Shown here: piece after piece, positions 42,501-50,828 of the stretch
Layout: every line of letters begins with the position of its first letter
Numbering within the stretch: position 1 is the first letter of the stretch
DNA from: Pantoea deleyi
Lineage (GTDB): Bacteria; Pseudomonadota; Gammaproteobacteria; Enterobacterales; Enterobacteriaceae
Length of the DNA stretch: 64,000 nucleotides
Assembly: GCF_022647325.1 (NCBI RefSeq)
Contig: NZ_CP071405.1
Location: 2,418,001-2,482,000 of the forward strand
Reading direction: 5' to 3'
Translations under genes and position numbers: made by a program
Notes under the pieces: model-generated
The model's database searches: none
The model's input: only the letters and a program-made list of their open reading frames with translations
Told to the model about the DNA's origin: nothing

Positions 42501-43907
42501 GCTGCCCGCTATGGTTGCCCCCTGGGTGCTGATGTTTGTCTGGGTAGACGTCAGCACAATAGCATCAGCCGAAGTCTGGCTGCCGGTCATATCGACCTGG
42601 GCTCCCCGCGCCTGAATCTGGTTATGCGCCAGATTTTTGCCCTGTGCTGTAAGGTTACCCTGACTGGTCAGCAGTAAATTGCCGGGCTGACTCAATGTGC
42701 CATTGCTGTCAACGCCTGCCGCCAGGGTGCTGTCAGCGGTATTCTCAAGCGTGCTGGCAGTAAGCGTTGTGTTACTGCCAGCGCTTACCAGTCCGCTGTT
42801 GCGCAGCGTGCCGCCGGAGGTCAGCGTCACATCCTGCTGTGAGACGATATTTCCCTTATTCTGTAGATCGCCAGTGCTGGCTATCTGCAGTGCAGCCTGA
42901 CTTTGCAAGGTACCACTGTTTTCCAGCCTGCCATCTGCCGTCAGATGCAGTTCACCTGCGCTGGCCCCCAGCTCGCCAGCATTGCGCACACCCACACCTT
43001 TCTCGGTACCGGTCAGGGTGATTTTATGGGCATACATACCACCGATTGCCGCGACGTCCAGTGCAAACTCAGGGCGTGTTGCCCCATCATCCGTTTTTAC
43101 TGTGGTGACGTTGCCTTCAGCCGTAACCTGATTCCTGCCCGTAACCACATTAAGTTCACGGGCATGAACTTTCGCGTTAACCGCCACCGACTGCGCGATG
43201 ATCTGGGTATAGTCCGCATCGCTGTCATTCAGGCCCTTACCTTCGATATTGATGCGGCCGCCATTCACATCAAACCCCTTGAGCTGACCGTTTTCGATCA
43301 GTGCCTGGCCGGTGGTAAGCGTATTGCGGCTGGCGTTAATAAATCCACAGCCGTTACAGGTAATGCCTGAGGGGTTAGCGATAACTACGGCAGCCCGTTT
43401 ACCCGCCACTTCAATAAACCCGTTCAGCTGGCTGGGATTACGGCTATTCACTTCGTTGAGTATGACCGTCGCTTCCTGCTTTGAAAGCCATGGGTTAGCC
43501 GCCACCATGCCGCCAAGTTGAGTGGCGCTGTTCTGATGACTGTTGTTCAGGATTGCGCCACGCGCATCGACGTCGAGCTGACTGTACTGATTGCGTGAGA
43601 CGCCCTGACTGTTTGGCGTCTGAATGTTGATTTGCGGCAGACCGTTAGCAGTGGCCATGACGGTGGGCTGCTGGCTGCCTGGCGCACTGCTGTCGGCCAC
43701 AATATTGGCCTGCGCCGGCAGGCTGACCACCCCTGCCGCCAGCCAGAGTACAAAGCTGAGCGGTGAAATCCGTACCTGCGTCTCTGAATGAGAGGTGCGC
43801 TGACGGCATCGGGCAACGCGCGAATAGCCGCTGCGGGTGATGTCAGATACCACCACTAACATGCCGCGAACCCGATTGAAAATAAGGCGATAGCAAAGTT
43901 TATTCAT
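33516..43907 (-). CDS. cdiA: CdiA-type filamentous hemagglutinin / contact-dependent toxin
   Basis: A 3463-residue TpsA exoprotein. The start at 43907 (MNKLCYRLIFNRVRGMLVVV) begins the extended signal peptide region; the signal ends at AQA (about 67). The TPS secretion domain follows, with NPSGI at 178-182 and a CNGC pair at 184-187. From about 330 to 1500 run FHA-type repeats, with recurring RDSG-GG turns. Later come hemagglutinin-repeat stretches (SLSGSDVTVSAAENSHTAL). A pretoxin domain (about 3120-3229) ends in SENN at 3230-3233, the place of the usual VENN motif. The last 230 residues are the variable toxin, rich in Gly and hydrophobic segments (VVGAAAGGFFGKYAP). Pore formation is inferred. 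Confidence 0.93.
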   Translation of the reverse strand: MNKLCYRLIFNRVRGMLVVVSDITRSGYSRVARCRQRTSHSETQVRISPLSFVLWLAAGVVSLPAQANIVADSSAPGSQQPTVMATANGLPQINIQTPNSQGVSRNQYSQLDVDARGAILNNSHQNSATQLGGMVAANPWLSKQEATVILNEVNSRNPSQLNGFIEVAGKRAAVVIANPSGITCNGCGFINASRNTLTTGQALIENGQLKGFDVNGGRINIEGKGLNDSDADYTQIIAQSVAVNAKVHARELNVVTGRNQVTAEGNVTTVKTDDGATRPEFALDVAAIGGMYAHKITLTGTEKGVGVRNAGELGASAGELHLTADGRLENSGTLQSQAALQIASTGDLQNKGNIVSQQDVTLTSGGTLRNSGLVSAGSNTTLTASTLENTADSTLAAGVDSNGTLSQPGNLLLTSQGNLTAQGKNLAHNQIQARGAQVDMTGSQTSADAIVLTSTQTNISTQGATIAGSTLEVQSATNLNNDDGKLAAGRLTVSAQNISNNRGLLRQQNRETLAISTGSLFNNQGTLSNEGDTRLRAQHIENRGGLISGNGDSLWLETPSLDNQGGTVQLAGSGALNLNATRLDGNKGNLLSAGALTLGGERIDLSEGHTQAEALTLTAGTLDNHQGLLSQRGTGEMAIMASGGADNRDGRIESGGNLHLTSGSLDNSSGTLLAAGSGNLQLQVQETLTNAQGAIQASRNLQLTGGHLNNQQGLIASTGGDATLKTREAIDNTQGRIEASRQVTLRSQALNNQRGTVLGNDVDIDTQRGELNNVSGNLVARTALSISSGKTDNQTGLIQSGDALTLDTHGQVLNNRNSGKAGLISGGALLLYSGDLDNQNGVIAAAQPAHISSDLLTNIDGILMSDGAMTLKTGRLDNQRGLLQSGQALSLDTQGAQLNNSDSGDRGGIVARGDLQLVTGTILSDRGVIQGQNLLIDTQGQAADFRSGLMSARGALELNSGALDNRGGRLQSGGDMQLNTHGKALNNAMSGGIVAGANLQVSSGDLDNSSGTLVSAGSVQLNSGVLKNADGIINADRGLTIESSRIDNQHGLLQAGQALSVNTQGGELLNRDSGERGGLIAGGDLLLLSGQIDGRNGVMLGQNVRIDTHQQTFDHQQGQLGAKGTLQLDSGLLNNRAGRMESGGDLNLDTHGNELINRDSGAAGGLFSAGILKLYSGTLDNLRGFITGSKGAQIAAGDIHNQSGTLTGGKGRLNLTSGELQNQGGLLQAGSDMTLDTQGHALINRDSGSQRGIVALNSLDLRSGAIDNQTGFIAAGNQATIGASELNNSQGQIAGNGGLLFSGQALNNSDGKLQSAGDITLNTSGQTLANQRGLIASGGNLHIDSGALDNQQGQIQGGTDLTLNAGQNALLNQTGKLLSAGTLSLTAGQLTNSDGLVQSVGDGLLSLSQQLDNRSGLIQGGQQMTITTPSLINRDTRQSGKGIEAGSLTLEADTLDNSQGALRANQRLALIVKQALDNVSGLISSADTLTIQQSAPARSVASKTQQRRTLAINNAPGQTLTINNQQGTLIADHDVQINAAALSGDGQVLSQGDLGIALAGDFHNTSAVKANGTLRLTTGGDVTNDGTLAAQQALYLTAQNVNNQAGGEISGGQTDITAADTLNNCGLIDGGLTHLVAGVLNNSGTGRIFGDHIAIAAALLNNLSEGGKAAVIAARQRMDIAAGTLNNRDHALIYSDGDLHIGGQLDANYQATGQGQQLNNDGATIEAGQDATISMVEINNTNRHLTTQVVTTEDSQHHDAVLKGHTDRFDWAKVDTSKKNKYGVHTAKMPDGTSGSEFYEYDYRRVVKETQIQESDPGKILSGGNMTFSADRLNNHDSQIVAGAVLGGQIGELNNQATKGTRVTTDDGKSVRWYAKKKKKKFGGTKTSQGRDKKTYRPAPVTETIDLQTLSWQANAAPQGNGYQTGNRQQQGVTAQADSIGSPSLQQAVTAVALSATDSGSTLLPAGLRYDSALTLDKLGSLKDRPLLLPAGQQFSLTLPATVVDGQTITPVIRAVSPDIRLPDNSLYQLQPGSDSHYLVETDPRFVNQKQWLSSDYMQNALTTDSSLILKRLGDGYYEQRLVRDQIIQLTGSRYISGYGSDEDQYRGLMNNGVAFGKAYNLELGVALTPAQMALLTSDIVWLVNQTVTLPDGTQQTVLVPQVYAKVKQGDLTGDGALIGGGSVALNARNDITNSGTIQGRDVTQLTAQSLTNSGYISGNTVNLTARQDITNLGGTLRGDSQLTLLAGRDITSQSTLRGDGTDRWIDRPAGIYVQGSDGALTLSALNNITLAASDIGNAGEKSTTTIQAGNDLTLGTLSTQHSEDDSWNSSNYRRLSQQSDAGTRITAGGALELSAGQDIRATAADVTAGGALTARAGRDIVLSAGNSRTDLTEHSKQTSKGLLSGSSLETHDELHSSQALSTTLSGDSVRLQAGRDIGVTGSNVAGTQDVALTAGRDLSITTATETNNEVHQREEKKSGLMGTGGIGFTVGQAMQKSSTDASGALNRGSTVGSSDGSVTLSAGNQLTVHGSDVIAGQDLSLSGSDVTVSAAENSHTALTKTEQKQSGLTLALSGTVGAALNTAVQTARTADESDDGRLKALQGTKAALTAAQAAQAYQMDGAQTGAANARNTASDLKPGDKGYDEGSTSSVGISLSYGSQSSKSETRSESREAQGSTLGAGGNLNIAATGAQPGSAGDILVQGSQLQAGGDLGLTAKNDISLLSAQNSERTDSTNSSRGGSAGIGLTAGSGGYGISVSASVNAGKGRANGNGLTHTETTLTAGNGLSLNAGRDTTLTGAQVRGESVKVGTGRNLTLTSEQDSDRYDSKQQNASAGGSFTFGSMTGSASVNLSQDKMHSNWQSVAEQTGIFAGQGGFDVTAGEHTQLNGAVISSTASADKNRLDTGTLGFSNIENHADYKTEHQSAGMSTGGSIGSQFGGNMANGLLAGLNGSGSASSVTKAAVSDGTIVIRDKAKQTQDVSALSRDAEGANPGLDKIFDKDKEQRRMETAQLLAETGSQAGDIARTQGEIAATKAATEKMKNISPDQRKDAEAQWRKANPGHEPTTADITGQVYQTLYNRAMPDSGMGTGGAVQQGISAATAAIQGLAGGNVAQALSGAAAPYLAEQIHKLTEGNPQANLMAHAVVGAVVAQASGNSALGGAAGAATASAATSVIAKTLYGTDDYSKLDEAQKQTISTLSTLASGLAGGLAGDSGASAVAGAQAGKNTSENNDMFNLPSGLNSYGSAASTLGTSMEGAGATPKEINAAMSKNVKGDMPEGANITKVIVNGYKDGVLIAGAWYLGPAASIGKVVGGAVIAEIANGTYQWFDINSFKNQSLPENQQKNWDYWGSASAAVTGGLAPGRGVWQNVGIAAGGTIFTDGADAVAVSGSVVGAAAGGFFGKYAPIGVDKVIGGNNIPDFIYDVIGSGGSEVINGFTKEALKTPVDSQGKQGAEKNEKLH

Positions 43908-43946
43908 AATGCGCACAGTCCATTGTCAGCAATATTGATGAAGGAT

Positions 43947-45656
43947 TCAGTAATTCCAGTTCACGCTGAAACCAAAAGTCACAGGATCGGTTTTGAAGCC
44001 GTCCGGTTTCGACAGCGGAATTCCCGCAAAAAAGTCGTAACTGACCCCGGCAGGTATGATGCCGCCGCGTAATCCGACAACACCACCCGCCAGATGACGT
44101 CCCAGCGGCCCGCCCTGAGAGGCACTGTTGCCTCCCACCTCGCCATAGTCAGCACCCAGATAAAGTTCCTGAGCAGGCAGCGGCGTCTGCCAGGCCAGCG
44201 TGTTCTGTACAGTCCAGCCCCGGCTGGCACTGAGGGTGCGTTCCCCATCGAAACCACGCACTGTCCAGCGATTGCCAATCGCGAACTCATCCTGCGGTGT
44301 CAGCGGGGTGTTACTCATCTGGCGTCGGTATTGGATGTTGTAACTTAAACGCTGATTTCCCAGCGAAAACGGCGTAGTGAGGCCCGCCTGCCAGGTGAGA
44401 ATTTTAGATAGCGCGGTAGCGTAGGTGGAGTCGTGATATGACTCCTCCCACGCAGGCAGTGCCCCGAACCAGCGGGTACCACGCTGATAACTGACACCGG
44501 CGTCCAGCGTGGCCGGGCCGATATAATGCCGGTGAGACAGACCAAGCCGCCATGCGCTGGTTCGACGCTCCTGGCTGGTAATTTCCGTATCATTGATGAA
44601 GTTACGCGACGCTTTAACCAGTACGTCGGCACTGACGCTGGTTTTAGCGGCGGCGTTACGATAGATCACCCGGCTGACCTGCGCATCCAGCGTTCGGCTC
44701 TTCCCGGCATAGAGAAAATCGCGGCTGTAACCTGCGACAGTCTGGTGATAGTCGTAATCGCTGGCGGTAAGACCAAATAACCAGTAGCCAAAAGGCACCG
44801 AATAATGCCCCGACAGGCTTTTGCTGCTTTTTCTGCCCGCAAATCCCAGGTCGCGGCTGGCGGTCAGATAGAAGAGATCGCTCAGTGAAGTCGGATTATC
44901 AAGCGCCAGCATAATTCCGCTCTGATAGCGGCCGGTACTTTCAGTACCCGAGTCATCGAGCCACACGCCGAGGCGCCAGAAGCGATGCTGAGTGCGTTCA
45001 ATCACAATGTCGCTCTCACCCGGATTGAGTCCCGGACGCAGCGCCATACGCGCTTCCACAGTCGGCAGGCGCTGCAGATTTTCCAGCCCCTGCTCGATAT
45101 CGCGCAAATCCAGGAGATTACCGGCATGGGCTGGCAATGCTGGCCACAGGCTGACGTAACGGGAGGAAGATGATGAAAGCTCTACCTTGTGGATTTTGCC
45201 AGGCACGATCAGCAGGTGCAGTACACCCTGACGCAAATCCTGCTGCGGTGCCAGCACGCGCGTCGTTACCCAGCCGTGATTAATCAGCCGGTTTTGCAGC
45301 GTGCTCATCAACTGGCTAATCCCTTTTACACCGAGACAGTGGCCATTTGCCTGACTGGCCAGGCGCCGTAGTGGCACCCAGTGCGGCATCGCCTCCAGCC
45401 CGGACAGGCTGACCTGCTGGATAACAAAACAGGGTGTTTCCTGCGGAAAATTCAGATGGGAAGGTGAAGGAACCTTCTCCGAAAGACGAATATCAGGTAC
45501 CTGCGGCATCAGCCGCTGCTGACGCGCTTTCTGTTGCTCCTGCTGATGCTGCAACTGCTCATCACCCGGTGCAGCCTGCACTACCTGCGCATTAATCAGG
45601 AGGGCGCAAGGCAGAAATGCCAGCGCTTTAATAAGTCCTTTTGTTTCGAGCTGCAT
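43947..45656 (-). CDS. cdiB: CdiB-type two-partner secretion transporter
   Basis: Outer-membrane TpsB protein of the ShlB/FhaC/HecB family that exports CdiA. The start at 45656 ([15 protein letters not shown]) gives 569 residues; the longer frame begins with a TTG and breaks the signal peptide. Signal peptide to about residue 29 (VVQAA), a Gln-rich helix, two POTRA domains (about 75-215), then a 16-strand barrel. The conserved VRGFDGE loop is near residue 460 and the last residue is an aromatic (SVNWNY), as in outer-membrane barrels. cdiA starts 39 bases downstream. Confidence 0.93.
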   Translation of the reverse strand: MQLETKGLIKALAFLPCALLINAQVVQAAPGDEQLQHQQEQQKARQQRLMPQVPDIRLSEKVPSPSHLNFPQETPCFVIQQVSLSGLEAMPHWVPLRRLASQANGHCLGVKGISQLMSTLQNRLINHGWVTTRVLAPQQDLRQGVLHLLIVPGKIHKVELSSSSSRYVSLWPALPAHAGNLLDLRDIEQGLENLQRLPTVEARMALRPGLNPGESDIVIERTQHRFWRLGVWLDDSGTESTGRYQSGIMLALDNPTSLSDLFYLTASRDLGFAGRKSSKSLSGHYSVPFGYWLFGLTASDYDYHQTVAGYSRDFLYAGKSRTLDAQVSRVIYRNAAAKTSVSADVLVKASRNFINDTEITSQERRTSAWRLGLSHRHYIGPATLDAGVSYQRGTRWFGALPAWEESYHDSTYATALSKILTWQAGLTTPFSLGNQRLSYNIQYRRQMSNTPLTPQDEFAIGNRWTVRGFDGERTLSASRGWTVQNTLAWQTPLPAQELYLGADYGEVGGNSASQGGPLGRHLAGGVVGLRGGIIPAGVSYDFFAGIPLSKPDGFKTDPVTFGFSVNWNY

Positions 45657-46180
45657 AACCTGTCCATGTAGCAAATGTGTTACAAAATGTATATCTGGTA
45701 TTTTTTATGCGCACATTATGGCGTTGGAATTGAAAACCTCAAGAAAAAATGTAGAAAAACTTACAATAACCTTACACACCAGTACGATACAGACACTTTA
45801 AATCGGGCCATTTCATCCTAAATAAAGCTGTTTCATGGTGCCCGGTCTCATTTCATCAGGCGGTTCCAACAGGCTGCTGAAATGCAAGGGAAAGGGACAG
45901 CCCCATTTAAATAGCAATATATTCATTACTTTAAAAGAAAATGGGTTTTCGGAGGGTTAATCTTATTTCAGAATGCAGATGTTGACTGAATAAGACGTCA
46001 CTTACTACGCAGTACCGCGCTGTTAATCTCTATTTTTCTATGGAGCTGTATTTTGCAGTTTTTCTGAAAGGGCCCTTCTCACCACATTCAGAAATCATCA
46101 AATAAAGTTAAGCAATGCAGTCTGTAAAAGCGGAGGCGGTTCCTGAGCGGCTATTGTTGTTAAGCGCCTGTTACGGCCAT
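45657..46180. other. AT-rich region upstream of cdiB
   Basis: About 520 bases without a supported gene, much more AT-rich than the flanks. It should hold the cdiBAI promoter and the right border of the island. No clear promoter pair, attachment site or tRNA is visible. Confidence 0.45.
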
Positions 46181-46216
46181 AAAAAAGCCCCCTCAGCATA
46201 GAGGAGGCTCGTTTTT
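46181..46216. terminator. Terminator between ndh and the cdi operon upstream region
   Basis: GCCCCCTC (46187-46194) with GAGGAGGC (46201-46208), preceded by six A and followed by tcgttttt. On the minus strand the A-run gives a T-run after the stem, so it terminates ndh; the stem has one mismatch. Confidence 0.75.
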
Positions 46217-46237
46217 AACCCGGTTCAGCGCGAAAGC

Positions 46238-47542
46238 TTAGTGCAGCTTAAGCCGCGGGCGGATCACCCGGTTGAGGCTGCCGACCAGCATCATCAGGCC
46301 GGTTTTAAAGTAACCGTGCAGCGCGATCTGGTGCATACGATAGAGCGAGATATAGACAAAGCGCGCAATCCGCCCTTCCACCATCATCGAGCCGCGCATC
46401 AGGTTACCCATCAGGCTGCCGACCGTGCTGAAGCGCGAGAGCGACACCAGCGAACCGTGATCTTTATAGACATAGGCTTTCAGCGGCTTACCGGCACGCT
46501 GCGCCAGGATATTATCCATCGCGCGTGAGGCCATCTGATGCGCAGACTGCGCGCGAGGCGGCACGAAACCGCCGCCCGGCAGCGCGCAGGAGGCGCAGTC
46601 ACCAATCGCGTAGATGTCATCATCCAGCGTGGTCTGCAGCGTCTCTTTAACCACCAGCTGATTGATGCGGTTAGTTTCCAGTCCGCCAATCTCTTTCATA
46701 AAGTCAGGCGCCTTGATCCCGGCGGCCCAGACCATCAGATCGGCCTCAATAAACTCGCCGCCTTTGGTGTTCAGGCCGTTGTGCTCAGCGCTGGTGACCA
46801 TGGTCTGCGTCAGAACACGCACGCCCAGCTTCGTCAGCTCCTGATGCGCCGCGGCGGAGATACGCGGTGGCAGAGCAGGCAGGATACGTTCGCCCGCCTC
46901 GACCAGCGTGACATTCAGCGCTTCACGTCCCAGCCCTTTAAATCCGTAGCTGTGCAGCTGTCTGACCGCATTATGCAGCTCGGCGGAGAGCTCAACGCCG
47001 GTGGCGCCGCCGCCGACGATGGCGATGTTCACTTTCTCCAGTCGGCCTTCGCTGGCGGAGAATTTCAGGAACAGGTTGAGCATCTCATTGTGGAAACGGC
47101 GCGCCTGATGCGGGTTGTCCAGGAAGATGCAGTGATCTTTAACGCCCGGCGTACCGAAATCGTTTGAGGTGCTGCCCAGCGCCATCACCAGCTGGTCATA
47201 CGCGACCTCTCGCTGCGGCACCAGCACTTCGCCCTGCGCGTTGACTACTTCGGCCAGACGGATTACCTTCCGGCTGCGGTCGATGTCGGTAAGTGAACCC
47301 AGCTGGAACTCAAACCCGTGATTACGGGCATGCGCCAGATAGCTCAGCGCATCGATGCCTTCATCCATGGAGCCGGTCGCCACTTCATGCAGCAGCGGCT
47401 TCCACAGATGGCTGTGGTTACGATCGACCAGAATAATCTCGGCCTTCTTTTTGCGCCCCAGCTTATGACCCAGCTGCGTGGCCATTTCAAGACCGCCGGC
47501 TCCCCCTCCGACAATAACAATTCTCTTAACTGACGTAGTCAA
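46238..47542 (-). CDS. ndh: NADH dehydrogenase II
   Basis: Non-proton-pumping NADH:ubiquinone oxidoreductase, 434 residues, like E. coli Ndh. The start is taken as TTG at 47542, because the following residues ([16 protein letters not shown]) match E. coli and GAGGGGG lies 6 bases upstream. FAD-binding [17 protein letters not shown]-binding [17 protein letters not shown] and the C-terminal membrane-associating segment are present. A perfect FNR box lies 135 bases upstream. Weak TTG initiation may limit its amount. Confidence 0.95.
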   Translation of the reverse strand: MTTSVKRIVIVGGGAGGLEMATQLGHKLGRKKKAEIILVDRNHSHLWKPLLHEVATGSMDEGIDALSYLAHARNHGFEFQLGSLTDIDRSRKVIRLAEVVNAQGEVLVPQREVAYDQLVMALGSTSNDFGTPGVKDHCIFLDNPHQARRFHNEMLNLFLKFSASEGRLEKVNIAIVGGGATGVELSAELHNAVRQLHSYGFKGLGREALNVTLVEAGERILPALPPRISAAAHQELTKLGVRVLTQTMVTSAEHNGLNTKGGEFIEADLMVWAAGIKAPDFMKEIGGLETNRINQLVVKETLQTTLDDDIYAIGDCASCALPGGGFVPPRAQSAHQMASRAMDNILAQRAGKPLKAYVYKDHGSLVSLSRFSTVGSLMGNLMRGSMMVEGRIARFVYISLYRMHQIALHGYFKTGLMMLVGSLNRVIRPRLKLH

Positions 47543-47676
47543 CAAAGACCCCCTCAAATTGTGAACCAAAAGTTAACCAAAGGTTAAATTAAACCTTAAG
47601 AAACATAGGGTTGGCGAAGATAAAATCGCAATCTGCTGGCAGAATAGCATGGCGAGAAGAGGAGAACATAAGAATA

Positions 47677-47690
47677 TTGATATACATCAA
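47677..47690 (-). promoter_or_regulatory. FNR box upstream of ndh
   Basis: TTGAT-ATAC-ATCAA, a perfect palindromic match to the FNR consensus TTGAT-N4-ATCAA, 135 bases before the ndh start. FNR represses ndh without oxygen in E. coli, so the same is predicted here. Confidence 0.8.
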
Positions 47691-47723
47691 AGCAGGAAAA
47701 TAAAACTCAGATAATTACGTAAC

Positions 47724-47748
47724 AAAAACAGGCACCCTGCGGTGCCTG
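47724..47748 (-). terminator. ycfP terminator
   Basis: CAGGCACC (47729-47736) with GGTGCCTG (47741-47748), a 4-base loop; on the minus strand TTTTTGTT follows. Lies 7 bases beyond the ycfP stop. Confidence 0.85.
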
Positions 47749-47754
47749 CTCTGT

Positions 47755-48297
47755 TTAACCTGCTGTTTTGAAGGCTTTTATCCGCTGAAGATGGGAAGAG
47801 AGGCTTTTAAATTTGTGCCCTTCCGCCTCATCCCAGACAATCTCATAAAAGGGCCGGAGGTGATCGGCGCTGCGCTGGCTGTCCAGCGCCTCATCCTGCC
47901 GTGAGAGAAAAGTGAGACAGCGGCCACGGTTACGTTCGCGGAAATCGCTGACGCATTTGGTGGCGATATCCAGATACTCCTCAGGCCGGTCGATCTTCCC
48001 TTCCATGTTCTCATGCGGAAAAAGGTTGGGATTAAAGATCGCCTGGCGAATGCCGCACAGAAAGCCGATGCGTTCTGACCAGAAACCGCCGAGCCCGACG
48101 CCGCAGATCAGCGGGCGCTCATCGTCAGACTGCGTCAGCATCCTGTCGGTCTCTTTCAGCAGAAACTGCATATCGTGGCGCGGATGGCGGGTGCTGTAAC
48201 TGAGTAACCTGACGTCAGGGTCGATAAACTGCAGTTGCAGCACTTTTTCGTGATTACCCGGACTGTTGGAATCAAAACCGTGCAGATAGATGATCAT
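47755..48297 (-). CDS. ycfP: YcfP, UPF0227 esterase-like protein
   Basis: A 180-residue alpha/beta-hydrolase-fold protein, same length as E. coli YcfP. N-terminus [17 protein letters not shown] and the nucleophile-region [14 protein letters not shown] are conserved; the usual Ser of the GxSxG elbow is Gly in GVGLGG, so it may be non-catalytic. Start at 48297 chosen by TTGAGGATT upstream. It forms a leftward cluster with nagZ and thiK. Biochemical function unknown. Confidence 0.93.
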   Translation of the reverse strand: MIIYLHGFDSNSPGNHEKVLQLQFIDPDVRLLSYSTRHPRHDMQFLLKETDRMLTQSDDERPLICGVGLGGFWSERIGFLCGIRQAIFNPNLFPHENMEGKIDRPEEYLDIATKCVSDFRERNRGRCLTFLSRQDEALDSQRSADHLRPFYEIVWDEAEGHKFKSLSSHLQRIKAFKTAG

Positions 48298-48337
48298 GAT
48301 AATCCTCAAGGTAGTGATAGCGCCGGGCAGTCACTGT

Positions 48338-49378
48338 TTACCACGACGCCTTATGAGCCAGCCAGCGTTCCTGAAGCGCACTCAGTTGCTGGGCGTTGTT
48401 TTTCCAGCGATGCGTTGCCTGCAGTTCATCGCGGGTAAACCTGCCCTGATGATACAGCCGCGTAACCCGCTCTGACCCGACCGGGATCAGGTTATCCAGC
48501 ACACTGATCGCTCCCTGACGCTGATTGCAGACCAGCACCATGTCACATCCCGCATTCAGCGACTGCTGCGCCCGCTCCGCATAGCTGCCCATCACGGCCG
48601 CGCCCTCCATCGAAAGATCGTCGGAGAAGATCACGCCGTCAAAGCCCAGCTGCTCACGCAACACGGTTTTCAGCCAGTAAGGCGAACCGCTGGCAGGCAG
48701 CGGATCGATATCGGTGTAGATGACGTGGGCAGGCATGATGGCATCCAGGGCCTGCTCCGTGATCAGGCGGCTGAAGATCGCCATGTCATGTTCACGCAGC
48801 GTCTTCTCATCGCGTGGATCGCGCGGCGTCTCTTTATGCGAATCGGCGCTGACCGCGCCGTGCCCCGGAAAATGTTTGCCGGTGGTTTTCATGCCCGCCT
48901 CGTGCATCCCCGCAATAAAGCGGCGTGCCACGGCCAGGGCGATCGTCGGATCGGCATGGAAGGATCGATCGCCGATCGCGGCGCTGATATGGCCCACGTC
49001 GAGCACTGGTGCGAAGCTGATATCGATATCCATCGCGATCATCTCAGCAGCCATCTGCCAGCCCGCCTGCTGTGCCCGCTCGCCAGCGGTCTCTGCATCG
49101 TGCAGCGCCGCAAAAGATTGCATGGCGGGTAGCTGGGTAAAACCGTCGCGGAAACGCTGTACGCGTCCGCCCTCCTGATCCACCGCCACCACCAGCCGGG
49201 TGTGCGATGCGGCGCGGATCTGACGCACCAGCTCGGCAAGCTGGGCGGGATCGTGATAGTTGTGGGCAAACAAAATTAATCCGCCGACCAGCGGGTGTTG
49301 CAGGATTTCGCGATCTTCGCCATCCAGTTCATAGCCGCCGACATCAAGCATCAGCGGGCCGGGCAAATGTGATTTCAT
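48338..49378 (-). CDS. nagZ: Beta-N-acetylhexosaminidase NagZ
   Basis: Cytosolic glycosidase that removes GlcNAc from anhydro-muropeptides during peptidoglycan recycling, and so influences AmpC induction. GH3 core: [13 protein letters not shown] (about 61-73), [16 protein letters not shown] (catalytic His/Asp dyad region, about 171-186) and [16 protein letters not shown] with the catalytic Asp near 256. Start at 49378 ([13 protein letters not shown]) gives 346 residues (341 in E. coli). Confidence 0.95.
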   Translation of the reverse strand: MKSHLPGPLMLDVGGYELDGEDREILQHPLVGGLILFAHNYHDPAQLAELVRQIRAASHTRLVVAVDQEGGRVQRFRDGFTQLPAMQSFAALHDAETAGERAQQAGWQMAAEMIAMDIDISFAPVLDVGHISAAIGDRSFHADPTIALAVARRFIAGMHEAGMKTTGKHFPGHGAVSADSHKETPRDPRDEKTLREHDMAIFSRLITEQALDAIMPAHVIYTDIDPLPASGSPYWLKTVLREQLGFDGVIFSDDLSMEGAAVMGSYAERAQQSLNAGCDMVLVCNQRQGAISVLDNLIPVGSERVTRLYHQGRFTRDELQATHRWKNNAQQLSALQERWLAHKASW

Positions 49379-49417
49379 AACCTGAATCCTGTAGCGCGAC
49401 ACAAGGGCATCGCGCGA

Positions 49418-50230
49418 TTAAATCTGTTCCCAGCTCTGTTGAGCCAGTTGTTGTAAGGTGGCGTCGTCGCACTGAGCGGCGCGGAGCTGATACCAGCTGG
49501 CCATCAGCAGACGCAGCCAGGGCTGCCAGCGTCTGACCTGCTGCGTCAGCGCGGTCAGCGGCAGCTGCATCGCGTCGGCATAGCCGGTCAGCCAGTCGTG
49601 CTGATGCTGCGGATCGCAGGCACAAATCGCCGCCAGTTCCAGCGCGACGTCGCCATCGGCGGCATATTCCCAGTCGATCAGCCGCAGCCCCGCCGGGCTC
49701 TCGATGACATTGCCGGCATGGAGATCCATGTGCAGCGGTGCCAGCCGCAGCGGCTGCGGTTCCCCCTGCCGGGTCAGACGCCTGAGCGATCGCAGCCAGC
49801 GGTGATTGCGCTGCGGCGTAAGCTGCCAGTAGCGCCATAACAGCGGCAGCAGCGGCAGGCGATAGCCGGTCAGCGGCTGCTGATGGAGCCGCTGCAGCAG
49901 CGCCAGAATCTGCGGTCGCTGCTGGCTGAAGCGCAACGCATCCAGCGCCTCGCCCGGACACCAGCTCAGGATGATCCCCTGCGGGTTGCCCGCCACGGGC
50001 TGCGGCGCGAGGCCGCTGGCACGCAGTTTTCGTAACAGCCGGAATTCACGCTGCCGGTCAACAAACGGGATAACCGGCTGCGGCGCCGCCCGCGCGATAA
50101 AGGTGGCGCGCGGGGTGACAATCTTCTGGCTGTGGCCGGTCAGACCCGCGAGCGGCGTAACAGACGCCTTATCCAACCCGCCGGTGACCTGCCCGATCAT
50201 CCGCTGCAGCGCGGCATCAGTTCTGGGCAA
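49418..50230 (-). CDS. thiK: Thiamine kinase ThiK
   Basis: Salvages thiamine by phosphorylation to thiamine monophosphate. Aminoglycoside-phosphotransferase fold with the catalytic loop APLHMDLHAGNVI (H-x-D-x-x-x-x-N) and the metal-binding LIDWEYAADGDVALELA. Start unclear: TTG at 50230 fits the E. coli N-terminal length best and overlaps lpoB by 14 bases; the open frame runs to 50257, and an ATG exists at 50200. Moderately diverged from E. coli in the N-terminal half. Confidence 0.85.
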   Translation of the reverse strand: MPRTDAALQRMIGQVTGGLDKASVTPLAGLTGHSQKIVTPRATFIARAAPQPVIPFVDRQREFRLLRKLRASGLAPQPVAGNPQGIILSWCPGEALDALRFSQQRPQILALLQRLHQQPLTGYRLPLLPLLWRYWQLTPQRNHRWLRSLRRLTRQGEPQPLRLAPLHMDLHAGNVIESPAGLRLIDWEYAADGDVALELAAICACDPQHQHDWLTGYADAMQLPLTALTQQVRRWQPWLRLLMASWYQLRAAQCDDATLQQLAQQSWEQI

Positions 50231-50816
50231 TGCCGTTGCCGGACCAGACGATCTCACCGGTCTGAACCAGCATCAGCTGCATCTGCAGGGTCGGCGCTTT
50301 GACATCGCCGCTGGCGTTGCTGTAGAGCACATACTGCGCGTTAACGTTGCGCGCCAGGCCAATCGCTTTGCTGCGTGAGTTGAGGCTGTCATCCGGCGAT
50401 AAGCCCAGCGCCTGCTTCGCCTGCGCCAGCTGATCGGCAGAAACCAGCGTGAATTTGCCGTTGTTATTCAGCGCATTCTGGATAGCCGAAGTGGCTTTCT
50501 CGCTCTGGAGCGCACCGTTGGTGCTGTTTTTAACCCGATCGACCAGCAGCACGCTGCCTGGCTCGGCACTGGCGGCCTGCAGCATTTTCGCCACCAGCGG
50601 CTGAACGCTGGCATCCCAGTTAATGGTGACCAGTTTCGGCGGCTGAGGCACCGGCTGCGGCTGCGGGACGGGCTGCGGTTCAGGCTGCGGCACGGGCTGC
50701 ACCGGCTCCACAGGCTGGGTCGGTTCAACCGGTGCAGGCTGCTGCTGTTTTACCACACAGCCGGTCAGAATGAGCGCCATCAGAAGCGCTCCGGTACGAT
50801 TCACACTGCGTATCAC
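50217..50816 (-). CDS. lpoB: Penicillin-binding protein activator LpoB
   Basis: Outer-membrane lipoprotein that stimulates PBP1b from the periplasmic side. Lipobox LTGC with Cys20. A Pro/Gln/Val-rich unstructured linker (about 25-60), needed to span the periplasm, then the globular domain (about 62-199) with TINWDASVQPLVAKML and QTGEIVWSGN. 199 residues against 213 in E. coli. In the leftward series hinT-ycfL-lpoB-thiK-nagZ-ycfP. Confidence 0.95.
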   Translation of the reverse strand: MIRSVNRTGALLMALILTGCVVKQQQPAPVEPTQPVEPVQPVPQPEPQPVPQPQPVPQPPKLVTINWDASVQPLVAKMLQAASAEPGSVLLVDRVKNSTNGALQSEKATSAIQNALNNNGKFTLVSADQLAQAKQALGLSPDDSLNSRSKAIGLARNVNAQYVLYSNASGDVKAPTLQMQLMLVQTGEIVWSGNGIAQN

Positions 50817-50828
50817 GTAGAAGGATCC

